The notes: generated by a model not told the origin, from the sequence alone. A DNA stretch of 64,000 nt from DATJGR01 sp963812255 (GCA_963812255.1 CAWEUM010000003.1:1364001-1428000), one strand, 5' to 3'; shown: positions 35,313-44,967, numbered from the stretch's first letter. A program made the numbers and translations.

Positions 35313-37483
35313 GAACGACCCCGGCGGCGCCGCTTGCCTCCTTTGGTGCCCGCAACGAGCAGATCGATCTTGCGCGATTCGATGTCGACGTCGGCAAGGA
35401 TCACCTGCAGCTTGTCACCGAGTTTGATGCGTCGGCCGGAGCGTTCGCCGACGAGCGACATCGCCGCTGGATAGAACTCGAAGTAGTCGTCTCCCAGGTT
35501 CGATACGTGGAGCAGGCCCTGGATGAAGATCTTGTCGAGCTCGATGAACACGCCGAAATCGGTCACCGCGACGATGGTACCGGTGAACGTTTCGCCAACG
35601 AACTGCGCGGCGAATTCGCACTTCAACCAATCCGCAACACCCCGGCTGACCTCATCCGCGCGCCGCTCCGTCAGCGACAGATGTTCACCGATTTCATCGA
35701 GCCCACCCTGCGGTACAGGATGTGGAACCAGCTCGGCATCCAACACGCCGGCGATCGCGCGATGCACGACCAGATCGGCATAGCGGCGAATCGGCGACGT
35801 GAAATGCAGATAGCGCGGCAGCGCCAAACCGAAATGACCGATGTTCTTGGGGCTGTAGCGCGCCTGCATCATCGACCGCAGGATCATCGTTTCGAGAAGG
35901 CCTTTGTCGGGGCGATCACCGATCTGTGCCGCCACCGTCTGCAGGGTCTTCGGCGAAGGTGCCGCATCGCTCAAACGAATACCGGCGTAGGCGAGCGTTT
36001 GCCGCAACAGCTCGAACTTTTCCGGGGTCGGTCCCTCATGCACTCTGTATAGCGCGGGCGCATCGTGCTTTTCGAGAAACCGCGCGGCGCAAACGTTGGC
36101 CGAGATCATTGCCTCTTCGATTAACCGGTGCGCATCGTTGCGCACGACGGGTTCGATTCGCTCGAGTAGACCGTTTTCGAGAATGAGTTTCTGCTCGGGC
36201 GCATCGAAATCGAGCGCGCCGCGCTCTTCGCGCGCAGCAAGCAACGCCTTGAAGGCTTGATGCAGGGCTTTCAGCGAATCCGACACTTCACCTTCGAAGC
36301 CCCGGTAGCCGGCCTCGATGAACGCAGCAACCTGCGTGTACGTCAGCCGCGCGCGCGAAAACATCAACGCCGAGTAGAAGCGATAACTGGTGATCTTGCC
36401 GAGCGGCGACACCTGCATGTCGCAGACCATGCACAGCCGGTGTTCCTGCGGACGCAGCGAGCACAGACCATTCGACAGCGCCTCCGGCAGCATCGGCACG
36501 ACCCGATCCGGCAGATACACCGAATTGCCACGCTCGCGCGCCTCGACGTCGAATGCCGACGCGAGTTTCACGTAGTGGCCGACATCGGCAATCGCGACCA
36601 TCAGCCGCCAGCCACCCTTCGGCCGCGGCATGCAGCAGACCGCGTCGTCGAAGTCACGCGCGTCTTCGCCGTCGATCGTGACCAATGGAACATCGGTGAC
36701 ATCTTCGCGATCTCCGTGGCGCTTCGGATCGACGCGATCCGGTAGACCGCGCACTTCATCGTCAACCTCAGCGGGCCACTCGACCGGCACCCCGTGCGCG
36801 CGCAGCAACGTGATCGACGCGGCATGCAGGTCATCGCGCGGCGCCACCACGTCGACGACCCGACCGGTGAGTCCGAAGCTCTCCTCGCCAATCACCTCGG
36901 CCGCCACGGTGTCGCCATCCGCTGCAGCGCCATGACCGTTCGTTACGAGATAAACGCGGCCTCGAAAATCGCCTTCTGCGACCACGTACCAGCCACGTTC
37001 GTCGGCGATCGCACGGCCGATGACCGGCTTCGCCGAACGTGCAGTGACGGCCGAGATCACCGCTTGGCCCTCGACCAGCCGCGCGAGTACCGTATCGCCG
37101 ACGCGCAGGCGCGAGTCGCGCGTCAGCCGTACCGGAAACACATCGCCGCCAGAACTGGGCACCAGCATGAGCCGCCCGCGGTCGCCACGACCAATGACGC
37201 CGTCGATCGACAGTTCCTCGGCGGCCAGTTGATACGCGCCGCGCCGATCGATGTGCAGGTCCCCTGAATGGCACAAACCCCGCAGCACGCGCCGCAGTTG
37301 ATCGACGTCCGCGCCCTGGCGAACGCCGGCCAGGTCTCGAATCTCCGGCCATTTCATCGGCTTCTTGTGAGCGCGAAACAGTTCGAGCACGGCGCCCGGC
37401 GTCAACGAAACTTTATGTTCCACAGCGCGGGACTTTGCCGCGGAGCCAACGGATTTACTGCGGCGCTTGCGTTTTTCTGTCAC
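35309..37483 (-). CDS. rnr: Ribonuclease R
   Basis: About 724 residues from GTG 37483 (VTEKRKRR). A GTG at 37519 would leave only 9 bp to the divergent tRNA. N-terminal winged helix (TPGAVLELFRAHKKPMKWPEIRDL), cold-shock domains, RNB catalytic domain with DGEDARDFDDAV (catalytic Asp cluster), and the S1 domain VGETFTGTIVAVTDFGVFIELD, ending in the basic KGGKRRRRGRS. Processive 3'-5' exoribonuclease of structured RNA. Coupled to rlmB. Confidence 0.95.
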   Translation of the reverse strand: MTEKRKRRSKSVGSAAKSRAVEHKVSLTPGAVLELFRAHKKPMKWPEIRDLAGVRQGADVDQLRRVLRGLCHSGDLHIDRRGAYQLAAEELSIDGVIGRGDRGRLMLVPSSGGDVFPVRLTRDSRLRVGDTVLARLVEGQAVISAVTARSAKPVIGRAIADERGWYVVAEGDFRGRVYLVTNGHGAAADGDTVAAEVIGEESFGLTGRVVDVVAPRDDLHAASITLLRAHGVPVEWPAEVDDEVRGLPDRVDPKRHGDREDVTDVPLVTIDGEDARDFDDAVCCMPRPKGGWRLMVAIADVGHYVKLASAFDVEARERGNSVYLPDRVVPMLPEALSNGLCSLRPQEHRLCMVCDMQVSPLGKITSYRFYSALMFSRARLTYTQVAAFIEAGYRGFEGEVSDSLKALHQAFKALLAAREERGALDFDAPEQKLILENGLLERIEPVVRNDAHRLIEEAMISANVCAARFLEKHDAPALYRVHEGPTPEKFELLRQTLAYAGIRLSDAAPSPKTLQTVAAQIGDRPDKGLLETMILRSMMQARYSPKNIGHFGLALPRYLHFTSPIRRYADLVVHRAIAGVLDAELVPHPVPQGGLDEIGEHLSLTERRADEVSRGVADWLKCEFAAQFVGETFTGTIVAVTDFGVFIELDKIFIQGLLHVSNLGDDYFEFYPAAMSLVGERSGRRIKLGDKLQVILADVDIESRKIDLLVAGTKGGKRRRRGRS

Positions 37484-37484
37484 G

Positions 37485-37513
37485 TTGACAACCCCGAAAT
37501 CGGTGCGTAGAGT
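37485..37513 (+). promoter_or_regulatory. Promoter of tRNA-Leu
   Basis: TTGACA (37485-37490), 17-bp spacer, TAGAGT (37508-37513), ending 15 bp before the tRNA. Consensus -35 and good spacing. It overlaps the 5' region of divergent rnr, so the two units may interfere. Confidence 0.7.
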
Positions 37514-37528
37514 CGCCACCCGCTACTC

Positions 37529-37615
<87 letters not shown>

Positions 37616-37657
37616 CTCCTCGGCAGCTCAAGCACTTACACTCTCGATCGGCCTCGC

Positions 37658-37676
37658 TGGTACACAAGTGGTACAC
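37658..37676. repeat. Paired 8-bp direct repeats TGGTACAC, 11-bp period
   Basis: TGGTACAC occurs at 37658-37665 and again at 37669-37676, one helical turn apart, between the tRNA end and the integrase stub. The position suits arm-type integrase or excisionase binding sites of the lost element. Confidence 0.5.
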
Positions 37677-37690
37677 GTACGAGGCGTTCC

Positions 37691-37816
37691 ATGGCCCGGA
37701 TCTATCGGGCGGCATCCTACCGACTGAGGCGCGGCGCGTCTTGGTATTTCCGGCTGCGCCTCCCCACTGAGATCCAGTCGGCCGCAGGCCGAGCCGAGCT
37801 ACGCTTAAGCTTGTAA
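37691..37816 (+). pseudogene. Site-specific integrase N-terminal stub
   Basis: A 41-residue frame, MARIYRAASYRLRRGASWYF and then RLRLPTEIQSAAGRAELRLSL, ends in TAA. It matches the DUF6538-type N-terminal domain that precedes many tyrosine integrases (RRGxxWYFRxRxP ... GRxExxxSL). The core-binding and catalytic domains are absent. It lies 75 bp after tRNA-Leu in the same orientation, typical of tRNA-targeted islands. Confidence 0.65.
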
Positions 37817-37845
37817 AGAGCGGCGAGGGGTGTCGTATCACCCCT

Positions 37846-38278
37846 TCAGCCATGGACCGCCTTCCCCTGTAGGGTCGCATCTTCGAACGAGCGCCCTCGA
37901 TTGATCCGATGAAGTACCGTTGAATACTTCAATTTCAGCACCTTCGACCACGCCCAGAGCGATTTCCGCTTGCCGTTGTATCTGTAGAATCGTTCGGTCT
38001 TAGCATCGGGCCGACCGGTGCGTCCTGGTGGAGTCGATGCATCCCGTGCCTTCGTCCATCCGGCGAAGTCGGCTGTGGTAAATGGGAGCATTGACTCGCG
38101 CTTGACGCATCGCCTCAGCGATAGTCGTTCGAACGCCACCGATGGCAATTGTTGGGGATCTGCGTGCCTTGGCCGGTTTGCTCGATGCGCGCTCACGAGA
38201 CCGGCCGGTTCGGATTCGGCTACGGTAAAGGTCAGGCGTTTCGCTCGGATGGAGATCCGGCAGGTGTCGCTTTGCCAT
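37846..38278 (-). pseudogene. Two-repeat helix-turn-helix DNA-binding protein split by a -1 frameshift
   Basis: The first frame opens at ATG 38278 (MAKRHLPDLHPSE) and reaches IGGVRTTIAEAMRQARVNAP, then IYHSRLRR. Homology then continues one frame over as WTKARDAST and YNGKRKSLWAWSKVLKLKYS, then TVLHRINRGRSFEDATL, to the stop at 37846. The two parts align with each other (G-x-R-T/K-S/T-I/L-x-x-A/W, then Y-H/S-x-I/L-x-R), so the intact protein had two similar repeats. Restoring one base near 38056 (CGCCG-GGATGG giving RRGW) joins the frames. Family name unknown to me; it may be a real lesion or a sequencing error. Confidence 0.5.
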
Positions 38279-38379
38279 ATCAGTCTGACTCCTCTGCACG
38301 GTGTGGCTTGATGCCTACCTGACACTCAACAACGTCGCCGCTATGCTCTATCGAACGCGCGAACTGGAAGCGTCTGGGC

Positions 38380-40407
38380 GTGTTTGATTGCAAGTACAAA
38401 GCGTTCATCAGCTATAGCCATAAGGACGAAGAGTGGGTTCGTTGGCTGCATCGAGCACTAGAAAGCTACCGAATCCCCAAGTACTTAGTAGATGGATTGC
38501 AACTGCCCAGCAACAGATTGTCGCCCATATTCCGCGATCGAGATGAATTGGCCTCCTCAAATGATTTGACAGCCGAAATCAAAGCTGCGCTTAACGAATC
38601 GGAGAATCTCATCGTCGTTTGCTCACGGTCGGGCGCTGTTTCCCGCTGGGTGAACGAGGAGATTGTTGAGTTCAAGAAACAAGGAAAAGAAGGCCATATC
38701 TTCTGCGTACTCGTAGATGATCCGGCTGTTAGTTTTCCGCCGGCTGCACTAAGAGATGTTGATGGTGATGGTTTTGCAACCTTTCAGGAGTCGGAACCTC
38801 TCGCCGCTGATCCCAGAGCACAATCCGATGGCAAACGAGGTGCAATTCTAAAGCTGGTCGCTGGAATGATTGGCGTGGGTCTAGATGACCTGCGCCGGAG
38901 AGACCAGCAACGACGACAGCGAAATCTCCTAGCCATTTTGACAGGATCAATCGTTGGAATGGCACTGACCAGCACACTCGCGTTGTGGGCGTTTCTAGCA
39001 CAGCAAGAAGCCAACTCCGCTCGTAAAGAGGCAGAAGCTCACCGAGCCAGTGCAAACGACTTGCTGTCATTCATGATCGGTGATCTTCGAGTCAAACTCG
39101 ATGAGGTTGGTCGTCTGGATATCTTGGACGACGTGGGAGAACGAGCGCTCACCTATTTCTCCAAGCTTGATAAGGAATCATTGTCGCCGGATGAGCGGCT
39201 ACTCAACGCAGTCACCATTCGCCAGATTGGACAAGTCCGTTCGTCGCAAGGTCACCTCGATGCAGCCGTCGAAGCCTACAAGATGAGTGCGGTCGCATTG
39301 CGAGAACTCCACGAGGAAATGCCGTCAAATGAGGAATTCACATTCGAGTTGTCGCAATCCGAGTTCTATGTTGGATCTGTGTACTACTCTCGGCGGGAAC
39401 TCCCAGAAGCTCAACAGAAGTTTCATGAATACATGCGCCTAGTTTCGATGCTCTCGGGCGCTGAACCTGAGAACGAAAAGTACACGCTCGAAACTGCCTA
39501 CGCGTACGCCAATTTGGCAGTTGTAGCACTAGCAATGGGACAGTTGGACCAAGCCGCGTCGCTAATGTCGGAAGGTGTTGCAAGAATGAAACGGCTAGTC
39601 GTTGAGTTCTCCACCAACCTCCTCTATCGACGGGAACTTGCCGAAAGTTTGAGTTGGCTTGGAGAGCTTGAGACTCGCCGTGGTAACCCCAAAGAAGCGA
39701 GCGATTGGGAACAACAGACCATTGACGAAATGCGCATTCTTGTCGCAATGGACCGTTCTCCCGATCATCTCTCACGATATGCGAGTCACCTTGCGGTATA
39801 TGGCCAGAAGCGAGCAGACCTCGGCGACTTCTCAACAGCTATCAATTTCTACGATCAAGCGCAGGAAATCCTAAGCGAACTGACAGATCACGATCCCTCA
39901 AACGCAGATTGGCGCTTTAGGTTGTACACAGTAATCGCTTCGTCAGCGCGCGCTCACTACCGATTGAACAAGATAGAAACAGCTACAGCGCTTTTTGAAC
40001 GTGCAGACAAAGGATTTGGTGATCTAGTAGCAACGCGTCTGAAAACTGAGGATTCCAAGCTCGGTGAACTAACGGCCGAGGTAGGATTGACCCAGATTGA
40101 TCGAACCCGAACTGAACTTGCATATAAATTGGGGAAAATCACTGTATCAGCGAAGTCTGGCGAGGCGTTGTTTGATGGCTACCTACTTGACGGGGATCTG
40201 AAAGCAGCTTCGGGTGATTTACATGCCGCAAGAGGTTCTTGGTCGTCAGCACAAAAAGTCCTTACTACGTTGCAAGACACTGCGGACTTTGGTTGGAAAA
40301 AGCGTTCCTCTGCAGAATTACTACATCGCATCGGAAAACACGACGAAGAGTTGGAGCTAGTTATGGAGCTCCAATCCAGGGGATATTGGGTAGAGGCACT
40401 TCATTAG
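38380..40407 (+). CDS. TIR domain - transmembrane - TPR protein (first of pair)
   Basis: 675 residues from GTG 38380; GGAAG lies about 8 nt upstream, weak. Residues 5-150 form a TIR_2 domain: KAFISYSHKDEEW, FRDRDELASSNDLT, VVCSRSGAVSRWVNEEI with W90 and the E93/E94 pair at the position of the catalytic Glu of NADase TIRs. A membrane helix spans about 183-206. The rest is a helical TPR-like region (DERLLNAVTIRQIGQVRSSQGHLDAAVEAYK and later repeats). Base composition is about 42-50% G+C in sampled lines, well below the flanks, suggesting transfer. A cytosolic TIR anchored in the membrane with a periplasmic TPR sensor is plausible. A defence or stress-signalling role is inference. Confidence 0.85.
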   Translation: MFDCKYKAFISYSHKDEEWVRWLHRALESYRIPKYLVDGLQLPSNRLSPIFRDRDELASSNDLTAEIKAALNESENLIVVCSRSGAVSRWVNEEIVEFKKQGKEGHIFCVLVDDPAVSFPPAALRDVDGDGFATFQESEPLAADPRAQSDGKRGAILKLVAGMIGVGLDDLRRRDQQRRQRNLLAILTGSIVGMALTSTLALWAFLAQQEANSARKEAEAHRASANDLLSFMIGDLRVKLDEVGRLDILDDVGERALTYFSKLDKESLSPDERLLNAVTIRQIGQVRSSQGHLDAAVEAYKMSAVALRELHEEMPSNEEFTFELSQSEFYVGSVYYSRRELPEAQQKFHEYMRLVSMLSGAEPENEKYTLETAYAYANLAVVALAMGQLDQAASLMSEGVARMKRLVVEFSTNLLYRRELAESLSWLGELETRRGNPKEASDWEQQTIDEMRILVAMDRSPDHLSRYASHLAVYGQKRADLGDFSTAINFYDQAQEILSELTDHDPSNADWRFRLYTVIASSARAHYRLNKIETATALFERADKGFGDLVATRLKTEDSKLGELTAEVGLTQIDRTRTELAYKLGKITVSAKSGEALFDGYLLDGDLKAASGDLHAARGSWSSAQKVLTTLQDTADFGWKKRSSAELLHRIGKHDEELELVMELQSRGYWVEALH

Positions 40408-40704
40408 CGTGGCAATCAGTCTAGGGTTCCTGTCTGAAGATCTGAACGCTGCGCTCTCCCTTGTGACGACCACCGCGCCTCTCACCTACCCATTTGGCCA
40501 CGCAATCACCGCGGCGGATCGGACAGATCGTTCGACCCCTGGATGGAAGAATCTGACGATTTCATGCTTCGATGCAGCGAGACGAGGCGCGGTCGGGAGC
40601 ATCTGACCGAGCACAGCGGATTTTCTCGACCACTGCGTAGTTCAGGAACAATATCCAGCCGCAGGGAAGTCCGTTGGCGCTCAGTCCTTGAAGAAGTCAG
40701 CCTG
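40408..40704. other. Spacer between the two TIR genes
   Basis: About 297 bp. A 65-codon GTG frame starts 2 bp after the first TIR gene (40409-40606) but has no recognisable product or clear ribosome binding site. No hairpin terminator is obvious. Base composition changes here from AT-richer to GC-rich, so the two TIR genes probably have different histories. Confidence 0.45.
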
Positions 40705-42786
40705 ATGAAAAGGCCCTTCGCTGCGTACCAGGGTCAAGAACCGCACGTCTTCGTGTGCTATGCGCACGAGGATGCCGAACAGGTGTATCCGGAGATCCAA
40801 CGCCTGCACGAACGAGGCGTGCGGATCTGGTACGACGAAGGCGTCTCGCCAGGGGCGCGCTGGACCGATGAACTGGCGAGCAAATTGACGGAAGCATCCG
40901 TCGTGCTGTTCTTCTGCACGCCGCGGTCGGTCAGGAGGAAGCACTGCCAGAACGAACTGAACTTCGCGATCGACAAAGAGCGGCCATTGCTGGTTGTCCA
41001 GGATGGTCCGGTCGATTTGCCGCCGGGAATGCAATTGCAGTTGGGACCTCAGCAATCGATTCTGAAGCACGAACTGAGTGAGGAGCAGTATGCCGACAAG
41101 CTGCTCGCCGCGATCGATCGGTACCTAGTGAGTGGGCCGCCGCCCGCGCCGCCAGCTCCGAAGTCAGCCAGATCGCGGACGCGCGGCCTCCGTCCTCTGC
41201 ACTATGTCGCCGTCGCCGGCGTTGCCATTGTCCTGACAGCACTGCTGTGGCGCATGTGGCCGTCGTCAACCTCGGAGTCTCAAGCGGTTGGTACTCCGTC
41301 CGCATCAGTCAACGTGGAGTACACCGTCGCGGTGCTACCATTCCGTGCCTTGAGCAGCGACGCCGCAACGGCGACGTTTGCACAAGGGCTGACGGATGAA
41401 CTCATCAACGAATTGTCTGGGCCGAAGACCGACGAGGTTCGGCGGATGTTCCCGCCTCTGCTGTACGGGCTGCGCGTCGCGTCCGCCCGATCAACGCTAC
41501 GCTACCGCGATACGAACGACGACCTGGCAACGATAGGACGAACGCTCGGTGCCGGTTATCTGGTAGAGGGTAGCGTGCGTTCCGGCGGTGACAGGGACAG
41601 GGTCACCGTCCAGCTCATCCATGCCGCAGACAACGATCCGGTCTGGTCCCACACCTACGATGCGTCCATGGCGGATTCCCTGACGGCGCAGAGCGACGTT
41701 GTCCACCATGCCGCGAGACGCATCGCGTGGATGGTCCCCGACATGTACAGAGTGGGTAAATCGGCATTCGCCAATTCGGCGGCGCAGGAATACTTCGTCC
41801 GAGGGAATCGTGAACAGATGGATTTGCTCACGGGGGGCGATGTCGATATCGCGGCGATGCTCGCGAACATGGAGAAATCGCTCGAATTGGACCCTGACCA
41901 CGTCTGGACGTACCAGAACGTGATCTCCGCCTATCTGGACCTCATGGACCAGTCGATGGAACCCGTGCAAACCGTCGCGCCGATCGCGGAACTGCTGACG
42001 CGCGCCGCCGACTTGTTGAAATCTGGCGTCGCTACGTTCGGACTCACGCAGTCTCACTTGGATGCGCTCGCCGCGCACTACAGTCTACTGAAGCTTGAAT
42101 ATGCCACCACAAGCCAATACGTGCGTGACGTGTTGAGTGTGAATCCGAATAGCGCCGGCGCGCTGGCTGTGAAATCAGATTCGTTGCTCCATCAAGAGCG
42201 GCCGGATGAAGCGCTCGCCTTCATGCGACGTGCCGTCGACGGGGCGCCAACGGGTTCTAGGGGGCAGCTCAGTCTCGCGCGATTGCTGCGCACCCGCGGG
42301 CAATCTTCCGCCGCGGTGAAGACGATCGACAGTGCGCTCGAGCTGTATCCTGGCGAACTCGGCAAAGCACAACTGCTGCTCGAGCAAGCCAACGCCCACG
42401 TCGCACTTGGCAAGCCCGAGCGTGCCGCGACGCTGGTGGATCTGGCGTGGGATCTGTGTGGCACCAATCATCCAGACCTGTTTCCAGCAGCGTTGGCTAC
42501 AACCCGACGCGCCGATCGCGCCCGCGCGATCCTACGTGATCTCGAAGCCGCCAGTCATGGCCGAAGATTCAGTCCGGTGGACATGATTGAAGGCTACGTC
42601 GCACTCGGTGATCTCGATGCGGCGTTCCGTTGGATCGATCGGGCCGTCGATGCGCGATTCGAACCGGTGGTGCGCTGGATGCACCTGGTCACGGTATCTG
42701 TTGCCGGAGTATGGCCGACAACGCTGACCAGCGACCCGCGCTGGCAACAAGCCTATGCGAAGCTGCCGAGGGTTGAGGGAGCCTGA
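40705..42786 (+). CDS. TIR domain - transmembrane - TolB-like/TPR protein (second of pair)
   Basis: 693 residues from ATG 40705; a longer frame extends upstream but lacks similarity. Residues 12-140 are a TIR domain: PHVFVCYAHEDAEQVYPEI, RGVRIWYDEGVSPGARW, FFCTPRSVRRKHCQNEL with Glu84 at the NADase-Glu position. A membrane helix lies at about 166-184. Residues 206-330 resemble the TolB/FlgO-like domain found behind adenylate cyclase or CadC-type sensors (YTVAVLPFRALSS, FAQGLTDELINEL, GRTLGAGYLVEGSVR). The C-terminal half is TPR repeats. Composition is like the chromosome. A single-component sensor coupling periplasmic state to a cytosolic TIR is inferred. Confidence 0.85.
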   Translation: MKRPFAAYQGQEPHVFVCYAHEDAEQVYPEIQRLHERGVRIWYDEGVSPGARWTDELASKLTEASVVLFFCTPRSVRRKHCQNELNFAIDKERPLLVVQDGPVDLPPGMQLQLGPQQSILKHELSEEQYADKLLAAIDRYLVSGPPPAPPAPKSARSRTRGLRPLHYVAVAGVAIVLTALLWRMWPSSTSESQAVGTPSASVNVEYTVAVLPFRALSSDAATATFAQGLTDELINELSGPKTDEVRRMFPPLLYGLRVASARSTLRYRDTNDDLATIGRTLGAGYLVEGSVRSGGDRDRVTVQLIHAADNDPVWSHTYDASMADSLTAQSDVVHHAARRIAWMVPDMYRVGKSAFANSAAQEYFVRGNREQMDLLTGGDVDIAAMLANMEKSLELDPDHVWTYQNVISAYLDLMDQSMEPVQTVAPIAELLTRAADLLKSGVATFGLTQSHLDALAAHYSLLKLEYATTSQYVRDVLSVNPNSAGALAVKSDSLLHQERPDEALAFMRRAVDGAPTGSRGQLSLARLLRTRGQSSAAVKTIDSALELYPGELGKAQLLLEQANAHVALGKPERAATLVDLAWDLCGTNHPDLFPAALATTRRADRARAILRDLEAASHGRRFSPVDMIEGYVALGDLDAAFRWIDRAVDARFEPVVRWMHLVTVSVAGVWPTTLTSDPRWQQAYAKLPRVEGA

Positions 42787-42817
42787 TCAAAAGTCCGTTG
42801 CCGCGTACCCGACGGTC

Positions 42818-42985
42818 CTAAGGGTCTAGGGATTCCGGCAACTTCATCTTGCGCAGGAATGCCTTGAAGCGGCGGTTTCCGGCGACATTCTTGAACAGAT
42901 GCTCGCCGACGATTTGGAGAAGATCAGGATCCTTGTGCTCGTACACGCGTTCGAGCCATTGCAGTGCCAGATCGTGATCTTGGCG
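42818..42985 (-). pseudogene. C-terminal fragment of a TPR/TolB-like sensor protein
   Basis: On the minus strand DLALQWLERVYEHKDPDLLQIV and FKNVAGNRRFKAFLRKMKLPESL, with a stop at 42818, resemble the usual end of TolB/TPR proteins (ALxWLExAYExRDPxL ... DPRFxxLLRRMGLP). Only about 55 residues are coherent; further upstream no TPR or TIR part is readable. The remaining 348-bp gap (42787-43135) has no other gene. Confidence 0.55.
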
Positions 42986-43135
42986 CGACGCTGCTGGCGG
43001 AGGGCGAAGCGGAGGCAGCGCTTGCAATGGTGGGGCAGGAAGTACACGAGGGATATGCTCCTCCCGATCGTCCTGCAGGCAAGGGCCCTTCTCGACTCTC
43101 CACAATTGTCTCCCCGAAAACACCGCCAGCGCGGT

Positions 43136-43954
43136 TCAGGTCGCCAGTGTTGCCTTCAGCCCGTTCAGCGCATCGAGGCACTCGATGTACTCGTCGAGGT
43201 TTCGATACCGCACCGCGCACACCAGCCGTTCCAATCCAAGCGCGTTGTATTGCGCCACGAGTTCGTTTGCCCGGTCGGGCTCGGCGAGTGGCAATCCGGC
43301 CATCGCGGTGACCGGTCCTGTCTCGGCATTCATCTCGTCGGCCAGCACCCGAAACCGATCCAGATCGTGCTCGAGCGACACCGGATCGTGCGCCATCGGT
43401 AGCCAACCGTGACCGAAGCGCAGCGCCCGGCGCAGCGCATGCGGGGCTCGCCCACCGATGTAGATTGGCGGTGCCGGAGGCTGCGGCTTGAATAGGAAGG
43501 TCTGACCGTTTTGCGTCACCACCTCGCGGCTGAAGCACGTTGAGAGGAACTCGAGCAGATCGTCGGTGAGCCGACCGCGCTGGTGGCGATCCACGCCCAA
43601 GGCCTTGAACTCGGCGTCCATCCAGCCGACCCCGAGACCCAGCAACAGACGGTGCCCGGTGAGTTCCTGTACCGAGGCAATGGCCTTGGCCGTCGGCAGC
43701 ACACCTCGGTAAGGCGCGATCAGAACGCCGACGCCCAGCTTGATCTGCTTCGTGGCACCACCCAGCCACGCAAGCGTGGTCAGCGGATCGGTATAGCGGC
43801 CGCCGCTGCCCTCGGCGTCGTCGGGTGGGATCGCAATGTGGTCTGTGATCCACACGGACTCGAAGCCGAGCGTCTCGGCGCTGCGCGCCGCAGACTGCAT
43901 CAGCTCCGGCGTGCTCTCGGGACCCATGTTTCTGAGGGTGACGCCGAGTTTCAT
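43136..43954 (-). CDS. LLM class flavin-dependent oxidoreductase (TIGR03619-like)
   Basis: 272 residues. Luciferase-like TIM barrel: ESVWITDHIAIP, TTLAWLGGATKQIKLGVGVL, RLLLGLGVGWMDAEFKALG and PPIYIGGRAPHALRRALRFGHGWLP. This is the F420/FMN monooxygenase layout. Cofactor and substrate cannot be read. It ends 2 bp after the aldo/keto reductase gene on the same strand, so they form an operon. Confidence 0.9.
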   Translation of the reverse strand: MKLGVTLRNMGPESTPELMQSAARSAETLGFESVWITDHIAIPPDDAEGSGGRYTDPLTTLAWLGGATKQIKLGVGVLIAPYRGVLPTAKAIASVQELTGHRLLLGLGVGWMDAEFKALGVDRHQRGRLTDDLLEFLSTCFSREVVTQNGQTFLFKPQPPAPPIYIGGRAPHALRRALRFGHGWLPMAHDPVSLEHDLDRFRVLADEMNAETGPVTAMAGLPLAEPDRANELVAQYNALGLERLVCAVRYRNLDEYIECLDALNGLKATLAT

Positions 43955-43956
43955 GA

Positions 43957-44967
43957 TCAGGCCAGCCGTCCCTCCACCATGCCGCGCACCATCTGGTGGA
44001 AGTCGTACGGGTATACCAGCGCGAGCTGCGAGGCTTCCTCGAGCGCCTTCGCGGACTCGTCATCGAGCACGATGTCCACGGCGGCAAGGTTGTCCTCGAG
44101 CTGGGCCATGGTGCGCGCGCCGAAGATCGGCGACGTGACACCCGGCTGATGCATGCACCACGCCAGCGCCACCTGTGACGGAGTCTTGCCGATGCCCTCG
44201 GCGACCTGGATCAGCGTCTCGGCGATGTCGAGATTCTTCGCGTTGGTGTAGCGGGCATTCTGGTTGGCCTGGGTCGCGGCACGCGAGCCCTGCGGCAGCG
44301 CTTCGCCGCGGCGGACTTTGCCCGTCAGGACGCCGCCGCCGAGCGGACTCCAAGGGATGAGGCCGATGCCCTCCTCGATGCAGAGCGGCACGTGCTCGCG
44401 CTCGATGTAGCGGCACACCAGCGAATACTGCGGCTGCAGGCAATCGTAACGGGCGACGCCGAGGTCCTTCGCCAGGGCGGTCGCTTTCATCAGATGCCAT
44501 GCGGAATAGTTGGAGCAGCCGATGTAGCGCACCTTGCCGGCCCGCACACAGTCGTTCAGCGCAATCAGCGTCTCGTCGAGCGGCGTGGTCGGATCGTATG
44601 CGTGCACCTGGTAGAGATCGATGTAGTCGGTGCCGAGCCGCGCAAGGCTCGCATCGACGCTGTCGAGGATGTGTTTTCGGGAGAGCCCCATATCGTTGAG
44701 ACCAGCCCCAGTCGGGCCGGCTACCTTGGTGGCGAGAATCACGTCCTTTCGCTTGTGCCCGATCAGGCGGCCGGTGATCTCCTCGGCGACACCGTCCACG
44801 TACACGTCGGCGGTGTCTACGAAGTTGCCGCCCGCCGCCAAAAATGCGTCTACGATCCGTTTCGCCGTCGCCTCGTCCGAGCCCCACTCCTTGTTGCCGA
44901 AGGTCATGGTGCCGAGGCAGAGCGTCGAGACCTTGAGGCCAGTGCGGCCGAGCTTGCGGTATTTCAT
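43957..44967 (-). CDS. Aldo/keto reductase
   Basis: 336 residues from ATG 44967 with GGAGAA about 6 nt upstream. (beta/alpha)8 AKR: GTMTFGNKEWGSDE, NFVDTADVYVDGVAEEI with catalytic Asp and Tyr, VILATKVAGPTG with Lys, DYIDLYQVHAYDP with His, and RYIGCSNYSAWHL. NADPH-dependent carbonyl reduction. In operon with the LLM oxidoreductase. Confidence 0.92.
   Translation of the reverse strand: MKYRKLGRTGLKVSTLCLGTMTFGNKEWGSDEATAKRIVDAFLAAGGNFVDTADVYVDGVAEEITGRLIGHKRKDVILATKVAGPTGAGLNDMGLSRKHILDSVDASLARLGTDYIDLYQVHAYDPTTPLDETLIALNDCVRAGKVRYIGCSNYSAWHLMKATALAKDLGVARYDCLQPQYSLVCRYIEREHVPLCIEEGIGLIPWSPLGGGVLTGKVRRGEALPQGSRAATQANQNARYTNAKNLDIAETLIQVAEGIGKTPSQVALAWCMHQPGVTSPIFGARTMAQLEDNLAAVDIVLDDESAKALEEASQLALVYPYDFHQMVRGMVEGRLA

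Noticed and set aside
40409..40606. 65-codon frame after the first TIR gene.
   Set aside because: Weak start and no recognisable features; likely chance.
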